Positions 33,301-43,851 of a stretch of DNA of 45,581 nt are shown here, one piece after another. The DNA comes from Byssochlamys sp. IMV 00236 (taxonomy: Eukaryota > Ascomycota > Eurotiomycetes > Eurotiales > Thermoascaceae). The position numbers were made by a program, and so were the translations under genes. The stretch covers positions 1-45,581 of the forward strand of contig MSJH02000145.1 in the NCBI GenBank assembly GCA_001931875.2. The letters run 5' to 3'. The notes under the pieces are model-generated. The model made no database searches. It was not told the origin of the DNA and saw nothing but the letters and a program-made list of their open reading frames with translations. Within the stretch, counting starts at the first letter, position 1; each line of letters opens with the position of its first letter.

Positions 33301-35168
33301 TGCCAGTCCACCAAAAAGTAGTCAAAGGGAACTTGTTGATGTTATTCCATGATAACTTTTGAGTGAAAAAGTAATCACATCCAGATTGCTTAAGGACTTG
33401 GGGAAGTTGAGCAGAGTATCCAAAGGAGTCTGGTAACCAGAATACGCGAGCTCTTTTACCAAAGTGCTTCTCAAAGAATCGTTGACTATGTGTAATATAG
33501 GGTATGAGTAAAATCGTTATCCTTCTTATGTATATTCTAGATCACTTACCCAAGCAACATTTGTCTGCAAAGAGATTCTCCAGACTACATATAAAAAAAG
33601 AAAGGCTTAGTTCATGTACAGAATACACATCAATGTAAAACTTACTGGCATGTTTGTATCTGTATTTACAATAAAGACATTCAGTATCAAAGGTTAGCGA
33701 TTAATATAAGTATTGTAATGACTTACCATGCTCCACCCAACTCTATTAAAAAGAAATCACGTTAGCGGTAATAAATAAAGGGTTCATCTTATTGCTTACA
33801 CCACCAATGATCTCCCATTGCTCATTCTTTTCAGCTGCCTTGATCTTTTCAAAAAGCTTTGGATACAACTCTTGCAACCATTCATACTGTTGAACTTGAG
33901 ATGCAGTAAAAACATAGTCTGGATACCTTTCAATCAAGTTTAATTGACTTGACCATGACCTTGCTACCTTTCTTTTTGTTTCATCGTATGGCCATAGCCA
34001 GGCCGTATCTAAAGGGAAAAGATAAGTTAGGAAAATACACGCGTAAGGTGGGACACAAGACTGAACATTACCGATATGACAGTTGCCTACAGCTGTGACT
34101 CGATGCATTTCTGATCCATTCTGCTCGTTTAAGAATTCTCTTGTAAGCCTATTGCACTCGCTGATGGCCGTCTCATTATCACCAATAAAATGGTTAATGA
34201 CCTCGTTGGCAACCCAGAGAGCCTTTCTAGCCTGTATAGAGTTTGAATCGGTGTCAAAGGCGATTCCTCTTAAAATACTATTGGCAACAAAACATGTTAA
34301 TTTGGCTGCTGTTTTTACAACTTGTTTACTTGCGTAAGATCATGATAGAGATCTTGAACGGGCTTATTGGCTACAACTAAATCAGCCTGCTTCAACTTGA
34401 AATATCGATTGGGGTCTGCAACCATTGAATCGCTTGCACCAACACCAAACATGCCATTACAAGCAGCCTCAATATAGAGCAAATGTACTTCATTTGCCTT
34501 TGCTTTTTTAGAAATAATAAACTCATGACGAGCTTGGTCAGCTACAAAAAAAAAAAAAAAGTTTAGCAGCATATATGTGCAACTGCTTATTTCCTTACAG
34601 CCACCAGTGAGCCCTTGAAGAGGTACACCATCATGCGACCAAACAAGGCCCTCACAGCCCATGTCCCATTGAAGGGTCACTTCATGTCCGTCCAATGCCT
34701 CTGGTATCTTCACTGTCACTTGAAACCAGTGGGTAGTCCAGCTGGGGCCGAAATCGTGTTGCCCAATAGTAAATTCTTGAAACTTTTGTGTAATAGCTTC
34801 CTGTTATAATTTATGCAAGGTTTATTTTGTTTCCCTTCTGGATAACTTTTTTTTTTTAGTAATGCCCTACCTCGAAGGGAATTCTCTAACAGACGCTATA
34901 AGTTCAAATTACTCGTGACTTTCTTACTTGTCTATCTTACCTTTACGTCAGGAACACTATATACCTTGAGTTGAACATGAGGGACACCACTATGTCTCAG
35001 TATCCATAAACGGTTATGGATACCCATGCTGTAAAACTGACCTGCTCCAGCAAGAAAGTTATTGAGACGAGAGTGAGCGATGTTGGTAGGAACCGAAGGT
35101 GCATTGTCTAAAGATGGCTTTAGGTCGTTTGAAGCGTGATGACAGTGTCTATGACCATAGATTGTCAT
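30360..35168 (-). CDS. AMS1: Alpha-mannosidase, GH38 (Ams1-like), 28 exons
   Basis: Spliced length 3294 nt, 1097 aa (yeast Ams1 1083). Exons: 34941-35168, 34871-34885, 34599-34800, 34322-34541, 34072-34277, 33800-34008, 33727-33742, 33646-33659, 33550-33584, 33258-33485, 33167-33205, 33065-33118, 32938-33004, 32790-32885, 32588-32730, 32431-32539, 32150-32369, 32005-32091, 31791-31954, 31699-31723, 31564-31634, 31369-31521, 31271-31306, 31137-31214, 30942-31092, 30786-30888, 30552-30734, 30360-30501. The enzyme trims alpha-mannose from glycans, in yeast in the vacuole. Seen: [13 protein letters not shown] (His289, Asp291), [10 protein letters not shown] (nucleophile Asp401), GHGDGGGGP, and [10 protein letters not shown] (His610), the family's zinc/catalytic residues. 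No signal peptide, as in Ams1, which reaches the vacuole by a Cvt route. One intron (34278-34321) has an unusual GTTGTA donor. Confidence 0.95.
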
Positions 35169-37022
35169 TTTATTTTATTTTTAGTAGAAGGAAGAAAAAA
35201 AAAAAGGTAAAAAAGAGAATAGTGTACGTTTATAAACATGTAAAGTAACGTGACATTTCATCTCACAGACTACGCGTGTACATAGAATGTTTTGAATAGG
35301 ACAAAGTATATTTATGCATCCATCTGCTATTTGTCTAACCGCTTTGTAACCAAGTGACCCTTTGTATTATTATTTTTTCATGTTAGCGTTCCGTCTATAC
35401 ATAAATACTATCTCTGCTGCTGGAACTTGGATCTAGCTTGCACATATTCTCAAAGTATCGTTCAAGTTAACCTGTGTTTTGTTATTCTCTTAGCCAAAGT
35501 AACTGCTAGATTACTATGTATATGTACTTTTGAATTTATAGTCCCTGGTTAACAGTTGTACTCCACTTTCGGTCAAAGCCTGATATTTTATTGGTTGAAG
35601 TTGGGACTGTATACAATGCCGAAACAGTTCTGTTTCCATTTCCGGTCTTTTAATGGCTATCCAGAATTAGTTCCACTGTATTAAAAGCATCATGGAAGGA
35701 GCTTTACCATCATTTATCTCTTTTTGTAGTTCATTTCGAAACTAGGATTTATATTTTTATGAATTATATTGGTTTCGCAATGCCTAGTCATTTAACAACT
35801 ATATGTAGAAATAAACACATTCTTAAACACTCTAAGGAAAGAGAGTCGGTAACAATGTGTCCGACTTTGAGTTGAAATCTCTAATAATTCACGATGCTCA
35901 TAGTAATTACCGTAGTATTATACAAAAAACCAATTGAAAATCCGGTCACTGTAGAAACGGTAGATTACTCGGAAATTTGCCTGAAATGCACAAAAATACA
36001 ACTGTAGACAACTGTAGATGAGGTTACTAGGAAGCATAATGAACAGACAAGTGAAATAGCTTTATTTCAGAAGAGGACGTAAGATCATACAAGCATTCAC
36101 TAGTCCAACAAAGAAAATGTTATATGAAAAGAAGGATAAAAGGTTTGAAGCCAACTTTTCTGGGGCAAAAAACTACTTACACTCATGCTGTTATCCAAGC
36201 GTCTATCATTCATCATAAGATCTTTGATGAAGAATCTTTGTCTAAATCTATTTCTGTAACAAGATGCATTCAATATTACTGAAATCCGTAAGCATCTGTG
36301 TTTGAATAAACATACTTTGATCAAAATAGTATTGAACATATGGATGATATAAGACTTCCCACGCTTATCAACGAATCCTATAGTAATTATTACTGTAACA
36401 GGATAGTGTAGAAGAAACAGTTGCTATGGTTCTCCAAGAAATTAACCAATGAGACTAAAATGAAAGAGACATTTGAAAGAGAGATACCTGTCAATGTAAA
36501 AGAAACGTATGTTAACCATTGAGCATAAGTTATAAAACGAGATGAACTACGACCTTGAGTTATTTTGATAAGGGACAGAACATTTCAGCACAGCTAAATA
36601 ATTACTCATTATGATTGGTTAATCAATTGTCATTTTAATGCAATTGCCACCCAATACGATGCGATTACACTTTGTGACTCAACTTGTTATCATTATTATT
36701 CGAAACAATGGTCTTCTGTATCGTAATCAATGAATGCAAAGACGTAAACATTGGTATCAGCACTAAAAATGAATGCTAAATAGCTATAAGGAATAAGCAT
36801 AGAAAACAGGATAAGAAGGAAGTGAATGAGTTGTTGAAAGAGAACAAAGACAAGAGAGAGAGAATTGGCCAATAAAAATGTCGAGGCACCTTGTGATTGA
36901 TGTGTACTTGTATATGCGTGTGTATCATAAGCACTTGTATTTAAAGAGCTATCCATTCTTTTCTTCCTCCTTCTTTTTTCTTTCTCTCTTTCTCATATTT
37001 TAAGACTTTATCTATTTTAAAC
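35169..37022. other. 1.85 kb intergenic region
   Basis: Holds promoters for the mannosidase (-) and the bZIP factor (+), whose coding-strand leader (36955-37010) is strongly T/C-rich. An 86-codon minus frame (36696-36956) starting MDSSLNTSAYDTHAYTS has a hydrophobic middle. It might be a small membrane protein but has no other support. A 79-codon minus frame (36100-36339) is unassigned. Confidence 0.5.
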
Positions 37023-37628
37023 ATGAACAATAATAACATTAAGCTAACTTGGGGTTTAAACGCAAAGGATTTGGATGCATGGCTTGAAAACGATCTACGA
37101 CATTCTGATAAAGACATACTGATACGAAGCATTATAAAACAACAAGATGATAAGGAACTACTGAAGGAGCGTATACAGAAGCTGCTATTAACTAATGTTG
37201 ACTTGAAGAATAACCCTCCTGATGCTGTGATCAAACTACTGTTATCATTAAAAACACAACAACAACCTCAACAACATAAGACTATACCTATTACACTTCC
37301 TTCACTGAATGAACTACCTTTAAATATTAATCATCATAAAACATCAACAAATGAGCCGCTAGATGTCATCATCAAGAGACAACGCAATACCGATGCTGCG
37401 CGAAGATCAAGATTAAGAAAGGCAATCAAGATGGAGGCACTGGAAAAGAAAGTGCGAGAACTAAAGACAGAAAACGAGGAACTGAGGATTAGGGCTGCAG
37501 TGCTGGAATCAAAAGTACATCATATATCTGAAAAAGAGCAAAGAAATAGGCAAAGAGTGCTGGAACTAGAAGCTCAATTAGCTTCAGTCCATCAACAGTT
37601 ACTGAATCAAGTTAAATGTGAAAAATAA
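37023..37628 (+). CDS. bZIP transcription factor, Gcn4/Cpc1-like
   Basis: Single exon, 201 aa. The basic region KRQRNTDAARRSRLRK (residues about 118-133) has the N-x3-A-A-x2-S-R-x-R signature of Gcn4-type DNA contacts. It is followed by a regular zipper at Leu140, Leu147, Leu154, Leu161 and Ile168. The N-terminus has a hydrophobic/acidic segment (IKLTWGLNAKDLDAW), a Gln run and a short IPITLPSLNELPL stretch that could be an activation patch. Gcn4/Cpc1 factors activate amino-acid biosynthesis genes as homodimers on TGACTCA-like sites. Gcn4-like is a sequence judgement; the target genes are not shown. No upstream ORFs of the Gcn4 type were noted. Tail-to-tail with the tandem-PH gene, with a TTA microsatellite between. 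Confidence 0.88.
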   Translation: MNNNNIKLTWGLNAKDLDAWLENDLRHSDKDILIRSIIKQQDDKELLKERIQKLLLTNVDLKNNPPDAVIKLLLSLKTQQQPQQHKTIPITLPSLNELPLNINHHKTSTNEPLDVIIKRQRNTDAARRSRLRKAIKMEALEKKVRELKTENEELRIRAAVLESKVHHISEKEQRNRQRVLELEAQLASVHQQLLNQVKCEK

Positions 37629-37671
37629 AACAGACTTTTTACTTTGTTTATTACGTGTAATTGATGTAAAC

Positions 37672-37674
<3 letters not shown>

Positions 37675-37736
<62 letters not shown>

Positions 37737-37738
37737 TA
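37675..37738. repeat. (TTA)n microsatellite, about 21 units
   Basis: A perfect trinucleotide run of about 64 nt with one irregularity near its right end. It lies between the bZIP and tandem-PH genes and directly abuts the stop codon of the latter, at its 3' side on the minus strand. Confidence 0.95.
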
Positions 37739-39315
37739 TTATGAATTAAATGCAAGTGGTACTTCTTTTGATCGACCTAGTCTTTCTGATACTAACATCG
37801 ATTGGCTTGGTACACTACCCAGTGCTCCACCAGCACCACCTACACCTCCTGCTCCACTGACACCTGACAGGTGACTGACATTTTCAATAGAATCAAGTGA
37901 ATCTGCTGTCGAATGCGCTTTTTCAATTGTATTTTCAGGAATAAGAGAAAGTGGTCGATGATATTTGGGTGTAACATCTTCTGCTTTAGTTCTTCTTGTT
38001 GCTACAACAAGTGCATTTAGCCATGCTTCCATATTACTTTCACTAGGTGCACATAGTACATAGCTTCTCTTTGGTATAATGATTTTGAAGCAGTATTGTT
38101 TATTTTTACTGACAGGCTCAATTTCCAGTGAATCAATGACATGATCTAAAGGAATAATTCGATGTGGAGAGTATTCTTTATCATCCTCATAGTAAGCAAG
38201 TGTATCCGTTCGAAGTACGAACCATCGCTTTCTCCATCCCTTGTTGCGTCCTAGCTTTAGCAAGTATCCTTCAATAAGTACTCTATTCCTATTCTCTTCC
38301 AGTTCTATATTGGCTTTATCTGCACTATATTCTTCATCATCCTCTGAGCTCGCAATACCTTCAGTTAAAAATGAACTTGTAGGGTTTGATGAAGGTGATA
38401 TAGGATAATATTCAGTTGATCGTTGATTAAGCCTCTTTTTCTTTCCAGGAATGTTCATAGGTTGTGATTTGGTATTATTATTGGTATTAGTATTATTATA
38501 TTCATCTGTGCTCGTGCTTGACTGCCTTCTTTGCTGCATGGTATTAGCGCTATAATTTGATTTATAAGACGAAATGACGTCTTTGGCAAACTCTTGATCA
38601 CGGTCAAGTGAGCTAGTGTCATCATCTGCATCATACAGTCTTTGTTCTTGCTTGGCTTGGTTTATGCAAGCAAACCATTCGTTCATATCATTTTGATCGT
38701 TAGCTTGGACATAGTACATTCTCTTTGGAGTAACAAAAGCAAAGACGTATTTATACTTGTGTTTTGTTGTTACTTGAACTACTTTGTGTATTTCATGCAG
38801 ATCAATAATTCGAAGTAATTTATATTCCTTGGATCAAAATATTAGACCATGTTTTTATGGGGATGTTGCCTATTTATATTTACCTTATTATCCTTATACA
38901 TGGCTAACTTGGTTGTTCTCAGGACAAACCATCTCTTCTTCCATGTCTACACATAGGTTATTAGTTTTCCATCATGAATACCTTTTAGTCTTACCCTTCT
39001 TTTTTCACCTTTCTTCAATAAATATCCAGCCTTGAGCACTTTTTCAGTTTTGAGTAGTTCCAAGGCCTCTGCTGACATGGGCTCAGCTCCAGGTTCATCG
39101 TCATCCCCATCTGATGTATATCTTTGATTACTGTCTTCTTCTTCATCCTCGCTTAATACAACACGAGCTGATTTTCCAACCAAAGCACTTGGTTCTGATG
39201 AATTAGACTATATGTCTAAAGTGAGTTTCACTGAAAAGAAAAGAGCAATTGAAACACTTGCCTGCGTATTCTTCAATATTGAAGTAGGTGCTGTTTTGTG
39301 ATTTGATGTTGACAT
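37739..39315 (-). CDS. Tandem pleckstrin-homology domain protein (Opy1/TAPP-like)
   Basis: Four exons (39262-39315, 38995-39207, 38884-38946, 37739-38827) give 472 aa. PH1 (about 75-170) and PH2 (about 294-390) share the start GYLLK-x-G and the block KKRWFVLR / RKRWFVLR; the K-x-R-W-F pattern in the beta1-beta2 loop fits phosphoinositide binding. Both end in a Trp-bearing helix (NEWFACINQ and EAWLNALVV). The linker is Ser/Asn/Gln-rich, with acidic patches. The C-terminus has a Gly/Ala/Val repeat and a polar end. Two PH domains with this spacing resemble yeast Opy1 and animal TAPP proteins, which bind phosphoinositides at the plasma membrane; that is inference. The first intron uses a GC donor (GCAAGT); otherwise the exons do not join in frame. 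Confidence 0.85.
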
Positions 39316-39693
39316 TTTTAATAATTAAAAGAAAAAAGCAAAAATATGGACAATACAGTGTTTCCCACTCTCAATTGGTCAAACCTTTGAATTTAATTGG
39401 CTGACGTTTTGAACTCAATCGGTTGGATTTTTGTCACTTTCTCGAAATTGAGTTGGTTCGGATCAAAACGCATTTATTACTTTATAATTGCATTTATTCG
39501 ATTAACTGTATATTTTTTTTTTTCAGTCTTCAAATATCTTAACGAAATGGGACGAATAAAACTCTGAAGATGTTCCCAAAGGGAAGCAGCTTCACAGCCT
39601 TCAATGATCTTTGTTGTCAAGCATAGTTTTCTTTTAAGCATGACTTAAGAACAGTACGATCTCATGAAAACATCAAATTAGGGTTTTATTATA

Positions 39694-39717
39694 AGATACG
39701 CCAGCTAAGGCGTATCT
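39694..39717. repeat. Perfect 9-bp hairpin
   Basis: AGATACGCC, six nucleotides of loop (AGCTAA), then GGCGTATCT. A perfect inverted repeat in an otherwise AT-rich intergenic stretch; function unknown. Confidence 0.85.
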
Positions 39718-41639
39718 ACTTGACGACACAGATTATCAATTATCTTTCTCCAAAAAATAAAATGCCGCTCGAAGGGTTTATACCACATCCTTTGATAGTA
39801 AAGATTGTTTTAAACTGATCTTTTTACAGGAACTACTCTGCAATTATAATCCTTTGTCAAATCATTGTCAAGGATACTTTCTCTTCTAAATATTCTTATT
39901 TCGTTGATTGTAGGAAGGAATTCAACCACAATTTTTCTTATGTTAGGATGTGATCTATTATAGAGGCAAGCCAAGGGGGACTAAAGTATCGCTGTCATTT
40001 AAAGGTCGTCATTTGACATCATGTTTAACCTTTGGTCAAACCTCCCTTGATTGGATGAAGAAAACGTGAATATGGAGAGATAGACACATCCTATAAAAGC
40101 ATTGTGCCTTTTAACTCATTCTTATCAAGAGCATCCAACTAATCCAAGAATCAGGTTCTGATATTTCCATTCAACTTACACGTCTTGATAAACAAAATAT
40201 ATCTCTATTTTTCCAATTTGCCACTTTGGGCTGCTAATGGCTTATATATTTGTTTATGAGATGGAATGCTCCTGATTAGGACATGCTGTGTCAATGCACA
40301 ATCTTGACAAGGAAATGTCTATACGCGGTTCTTTGTTTATACACTTGTGATCGACGGCTAATTCACTCGTGTCACGTCACTACCAGTGAGAAGCAGATGG
40401 ATGTTTGTATTGCAAAAGAAAGTGGCTGTACATTAAAATAAACAGTTTATGAATACAATAGTGGTTAGCCCAAAGTCTACTTGTGAATGGGCAATTTGGA
40501 AGATAAAGCCGATAACGGTAACAGTTTGGATAAGTCAGTAAGATTGACTCCAACTGGAGGTATCCATAGTGGAGGGGCGCCTAAATTCAGTTACAGTTTA
40601 CCAAGGATTCAGAATGAAAAAACACACCAGATTTAGATGAAAGCTACAAATAATCAAAAGAACTTTGATTGTAAAACTTGTAACCAAGATATTAAACTAC
40701 TTCACTAATGTGACACATCTCGGAGAGTTTCGTCTGTAATCTAGATCTAAGCTATGTTGTACACGTACATTAGGTTCGTGGGTCGTGTTGCATTGGTTGG
40801 TAATGAACACGATGTAGCTCGTTTATAAAAGGTAATTAATTAGAGTCGTAGTATATACAAGGGACATGTTCAACAACAGTACTTGGGATTGTGAAAGTAT
40901 TAAAGACTGATTAATATAAACTGAATATAGATATATAGAGAGAATAAATTCTGGAGGACCTCCGTTTGTGGGTAAAAGCAACGTAAGGAAGCAATAGATA
41001 GGAACACCTCAATAAACGTAGTATAGAATAGGTTGTACTGGGGCCCTTGAAGAGATAACATGAGGTATGGTTACAAGGTGTGCCATTTAAGGGCGTCATA
41101 CACTGACCTAATACCAAGAAATCCCAGTACTGGGTCGCCATGATGATCTACCCGCAGCGAATGGCAATTTTCAGACTGGCAAAGAACTTAACCTTGAGTG
41201 CAATATAGTTTTCTGGAATTCCCTTGAACGATACCATCTCTTGTAGGGATCCAAGGCTTTTTGTAGAACAGAGGGTCGATCTGTTAGGTCTGTAGTCACC
41301 GGCGGACATTGATTTTCATTGGCTGTATTGTATGCGTGATTACCCCAAGTAGACAAACGAATAAACGGACTGTTACACATTTGATCCAGGTTACATTTAA
41401 AAGTAAAGCGCAGTCAGTCGTGATATTATCGTTAAAACTTTATTGTGAAAAAAAAGAGAAGAGTGAAGTCGTGTAAACAAATAAAAATAGAGTTTATAAA
41501 TGAGAGAGTGACCGAGCCTCATTTGTAAAGGGAAAGAAAAGAAAAAGAGGAAGGTTCAAAATTAAGCAAAAAAGTGGCTGATTGAATTCAGTACAACAAA
41601 CAAGATCGAGTTTTACCTTGTAGATTTATTTTCCCCCAC

Positions 41640-41712
41640 TCTCCCCTTTTATCTCTTTCTCTCTTTCTCTCTTTCTCTCTTTCTGTCTTTCTTTCTTTCT
41701 TTCTTTTTTTAC
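41640..41712 (+). promoter_or_regulatory. CT-rich tract just upstream of the membrane-protein start
   Basis: About 70 nt of repeated CTCTTT / CTTT units on the coding strand, ending about 15 nt before the ATG at 41723. Similar pyrimidine tracts sit before several other starts in this window, so a core-promoter or leader role is plausible. Confidence 0.6.
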
Positions 41713-41722
41713 GAAAAATAGG

Positions 41723-43243
41723 ATGGACAAGCTTAAAGAGAATGGAGTCCTTAAATCAAAAGAGTCAATCATGACACTTGGTTTGGTTACATTTGAGGCT
41801 ATCGTTATTTCCATATTGGAAGGCATGGTCATCATGAACCATCTCGGGCTTGTTCAGAATTGTTCTGCAACAATCGTTGAAGAAGGTACACAGGAAGAAA
41901 AAGAAGAGAGAGAGAGAGAGAGATGGAATATGCATTAATCCCATTTTCTTAAGGTGTTAGTGAATCCGACTTAATTTATCATGCCTTGTTTATCATTTCT
42001 CAAGTGTTCCAAGTGGTACTATGTGTTGATGCTTTATATCAAAGAAATACAGGTATTGTCCAAATGGGCTTTCTATTCAATATTGCTTATTCTTTTTGCA
42101 GCTCAACTGTGTGCGCTGATTCTTTTTGGATTACTTGTTGTTGGTAAGTTAAAATGATATATATGAATATTCAGCATTGCTTATTAATTTAACGAATAAT
42201 AGCGTAAGTAGAGTAAACTGATATATTAATCCTTCAGTTATTGATATCCTTTATAAAGATATGCTGGCATTCAGTTAAAACAGCATGTTATATTGGAAAA
42301 CGCAGTCTGGTAAACAATATAAACAAAAAAAAAATATGCTCTTTGACACGCTTCTATTAGTGGAGATGAGAAATATTGGAAACCAGTTGAATCAAGATGG
42401 AGCAGTGGCCATCAAGGAATGGAAACAGCCAAAGATTATTATGAGAGCATAATGAGACCTATCGAATATACCATCATTGCTCTTATTCCCGCCTTCTTTA
42501 TCGTCCTAGTGTTCTTTGGCTGGAGGCTTCGTAAACAATTCGCTTGGGATAATTATAGGAACTTTTCTGCAGATATGAGGTACTCTTTTTTTATATATAC
42601 TAGCATATAGAATATATGACTGACATTCTAGCATGATGATAGAATACGTAATGCATTAATCACTACCAGTATCCTATTGACCTTGCTTAAACTGGATTTC
42701 TTTTTTATTTTCTCATTTGCTGCACAGTTGATACCCTCTGTCAGACTAGGCTACTCAGAGACTATTACTGAAACTGTCATCGTCTTTGTGCTGGGAGCTG
42801 CACTACTGTCACTTGCTATAGCAGCTGTCTATCATGAAAATAAGTATGCTATGTTCTTGTCAATTCTCTCTGGTGTCGGATCTGTTGGTTATTTCATTTA
42901 CAGACTTTACTTGATTGCAATGCCAAGAATCAATGAATATGATCCATACTTGCATACAAGACAGTTCTTGATATTTACAACAGTGATTGCCATGGTACTC
43001 TTACTGCTCACCATTGCTGTTGCTACCAAGGCTCTGTTTAATCTTCATCGAGGAGTATTTGTATTTAAAAACCTCGAATTAAGAAAGAATAACAAAAAAC
43101 AAGAACAACAACCACAAGCAATTGACCATGACAGCGTAGATGATCTCGAACTACAAGAAGGAAAAAAAGAAAACGCCAATTTGCTTTCTAATGCGAACCA
43201 CAACAATGCCGATAATAAAAACGATATGTGGACAATCGAATAA
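41723..43243 (+). CDS. Multi-pass membrane protein, UPF0658 (Golgi) family-like
   Basis: Seven exons are needed: 41723-41885, 41954-42052, 42102-42143, a single-nucleotide exon at 42203, 42259-42309, 42361-42579 and 42643-43243; 391 aa. About seven hydrophobic segments alternate with short charged loops. Motifs include [42 protein letters not shown] and the ADMRIRNAL junction. The tail is Asn/Lys/Gln/Glu-rich. The layout resembles fungal UPF0658 Golgi membrane proteins, a family of unknown function; memory-based. Exon 3 ends in phase 1 and exon 5 needs phase 2, with stops in the alternative readings, hence the 1-nt exon. C at 42203 gives Ala; an A at 42212 would give Glu. A candidate AATAAA lies near 43339. 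Confidence 0.72.
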
Positions 43244-43285
43244 TAATAACAATCATAATAATCATAATTATATAATAATAATAAA
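43242..43285. repeat. AAT/ATA-rich low-complexity run
   Basis: Imperfect AAT and CAT triplets immediately after the stop codon of the membrane-protein gene; simple sequence in its 3' region. Confidence 0.75.
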
Positions 43286-43851
43286 TAACGTTTGCCTCCG
43301 ATTGCATAATATCTGTAAATAAGATGCTCAAATGTACAAATAAAGAAGCTCTAATCGCCTCTCTTTTTTTCTTCATTGATATCTTGTAATAAAGGGAAGC
43401 CTATCATAAAAATATTGATATCATCGTTCTATAGAGACAATGATGCATATTACTCCTGGAGAATAAGTAGCATTAAAGAAGTGTTTGGTTCAATCATCTA
43501 TTTCAGTACAACTGATGAACGATCTACCACGAAATTTAGCCCGCAGAAAAGGGAGAAAGGGCAAAGCCATTTCTAAATTTGTCGGTGTGCATTTACACCA
43601 ATAGGAAAAGGATATTGTCTACCAAAAGGATATATATGTACACTTTTTCTTTTTGTCCTGAAAAACATACCACATCCTCTGTCTTTCTTTCATCAACTAT
43701 AGCATTTAAACATGACAGAAACGAAAATTGGTTGCATAATAGCGCAAATTGAGTCAAATTGAAGCAATATAAAAACGTAAATTGATTTTATAAGATGAAA
43801 AAGTGTATACAAATGACGTATTTACAAATGGGAGAATACTAAAAAACAAAG
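43286..43851. other. Convergent 3' region, no gene
   Basis: 566 bp between the ends of the membrane-protein gene and the F-box gene. Only short frames occur; a candidate poly(A) signal is near 43339. Confidence 0.6.

Larger units (their letters stand above)
39316..41722. other. 2.4 kb gene-poor stretch
   Basis: No gene is supported. It includes a run of similar short segments built on AATTGG/GTTGG near 39375-39460, a hairpin at 39694-39717 and two minus-strand frames (40911-41141, 41171-41380) with no recognisable domain but uneven composition. These may be decayed repeats. The right end is the upstream region of the membrane protein. Confidence 0.5.

Noticed and set aside
36696..36956. 86-codon minus-strand frame as a small membrane-protein gene
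   Set aside because: Only length and a hydrophobic middle support it; no splice, family or promoter evidence, so it is mentioned but not called.
37675..37738. CRISPR-like or satellite array
   Set aside because: It is a plain trinucleotide microsatellite with no spacers; no CRISPR array was seen anywhere.
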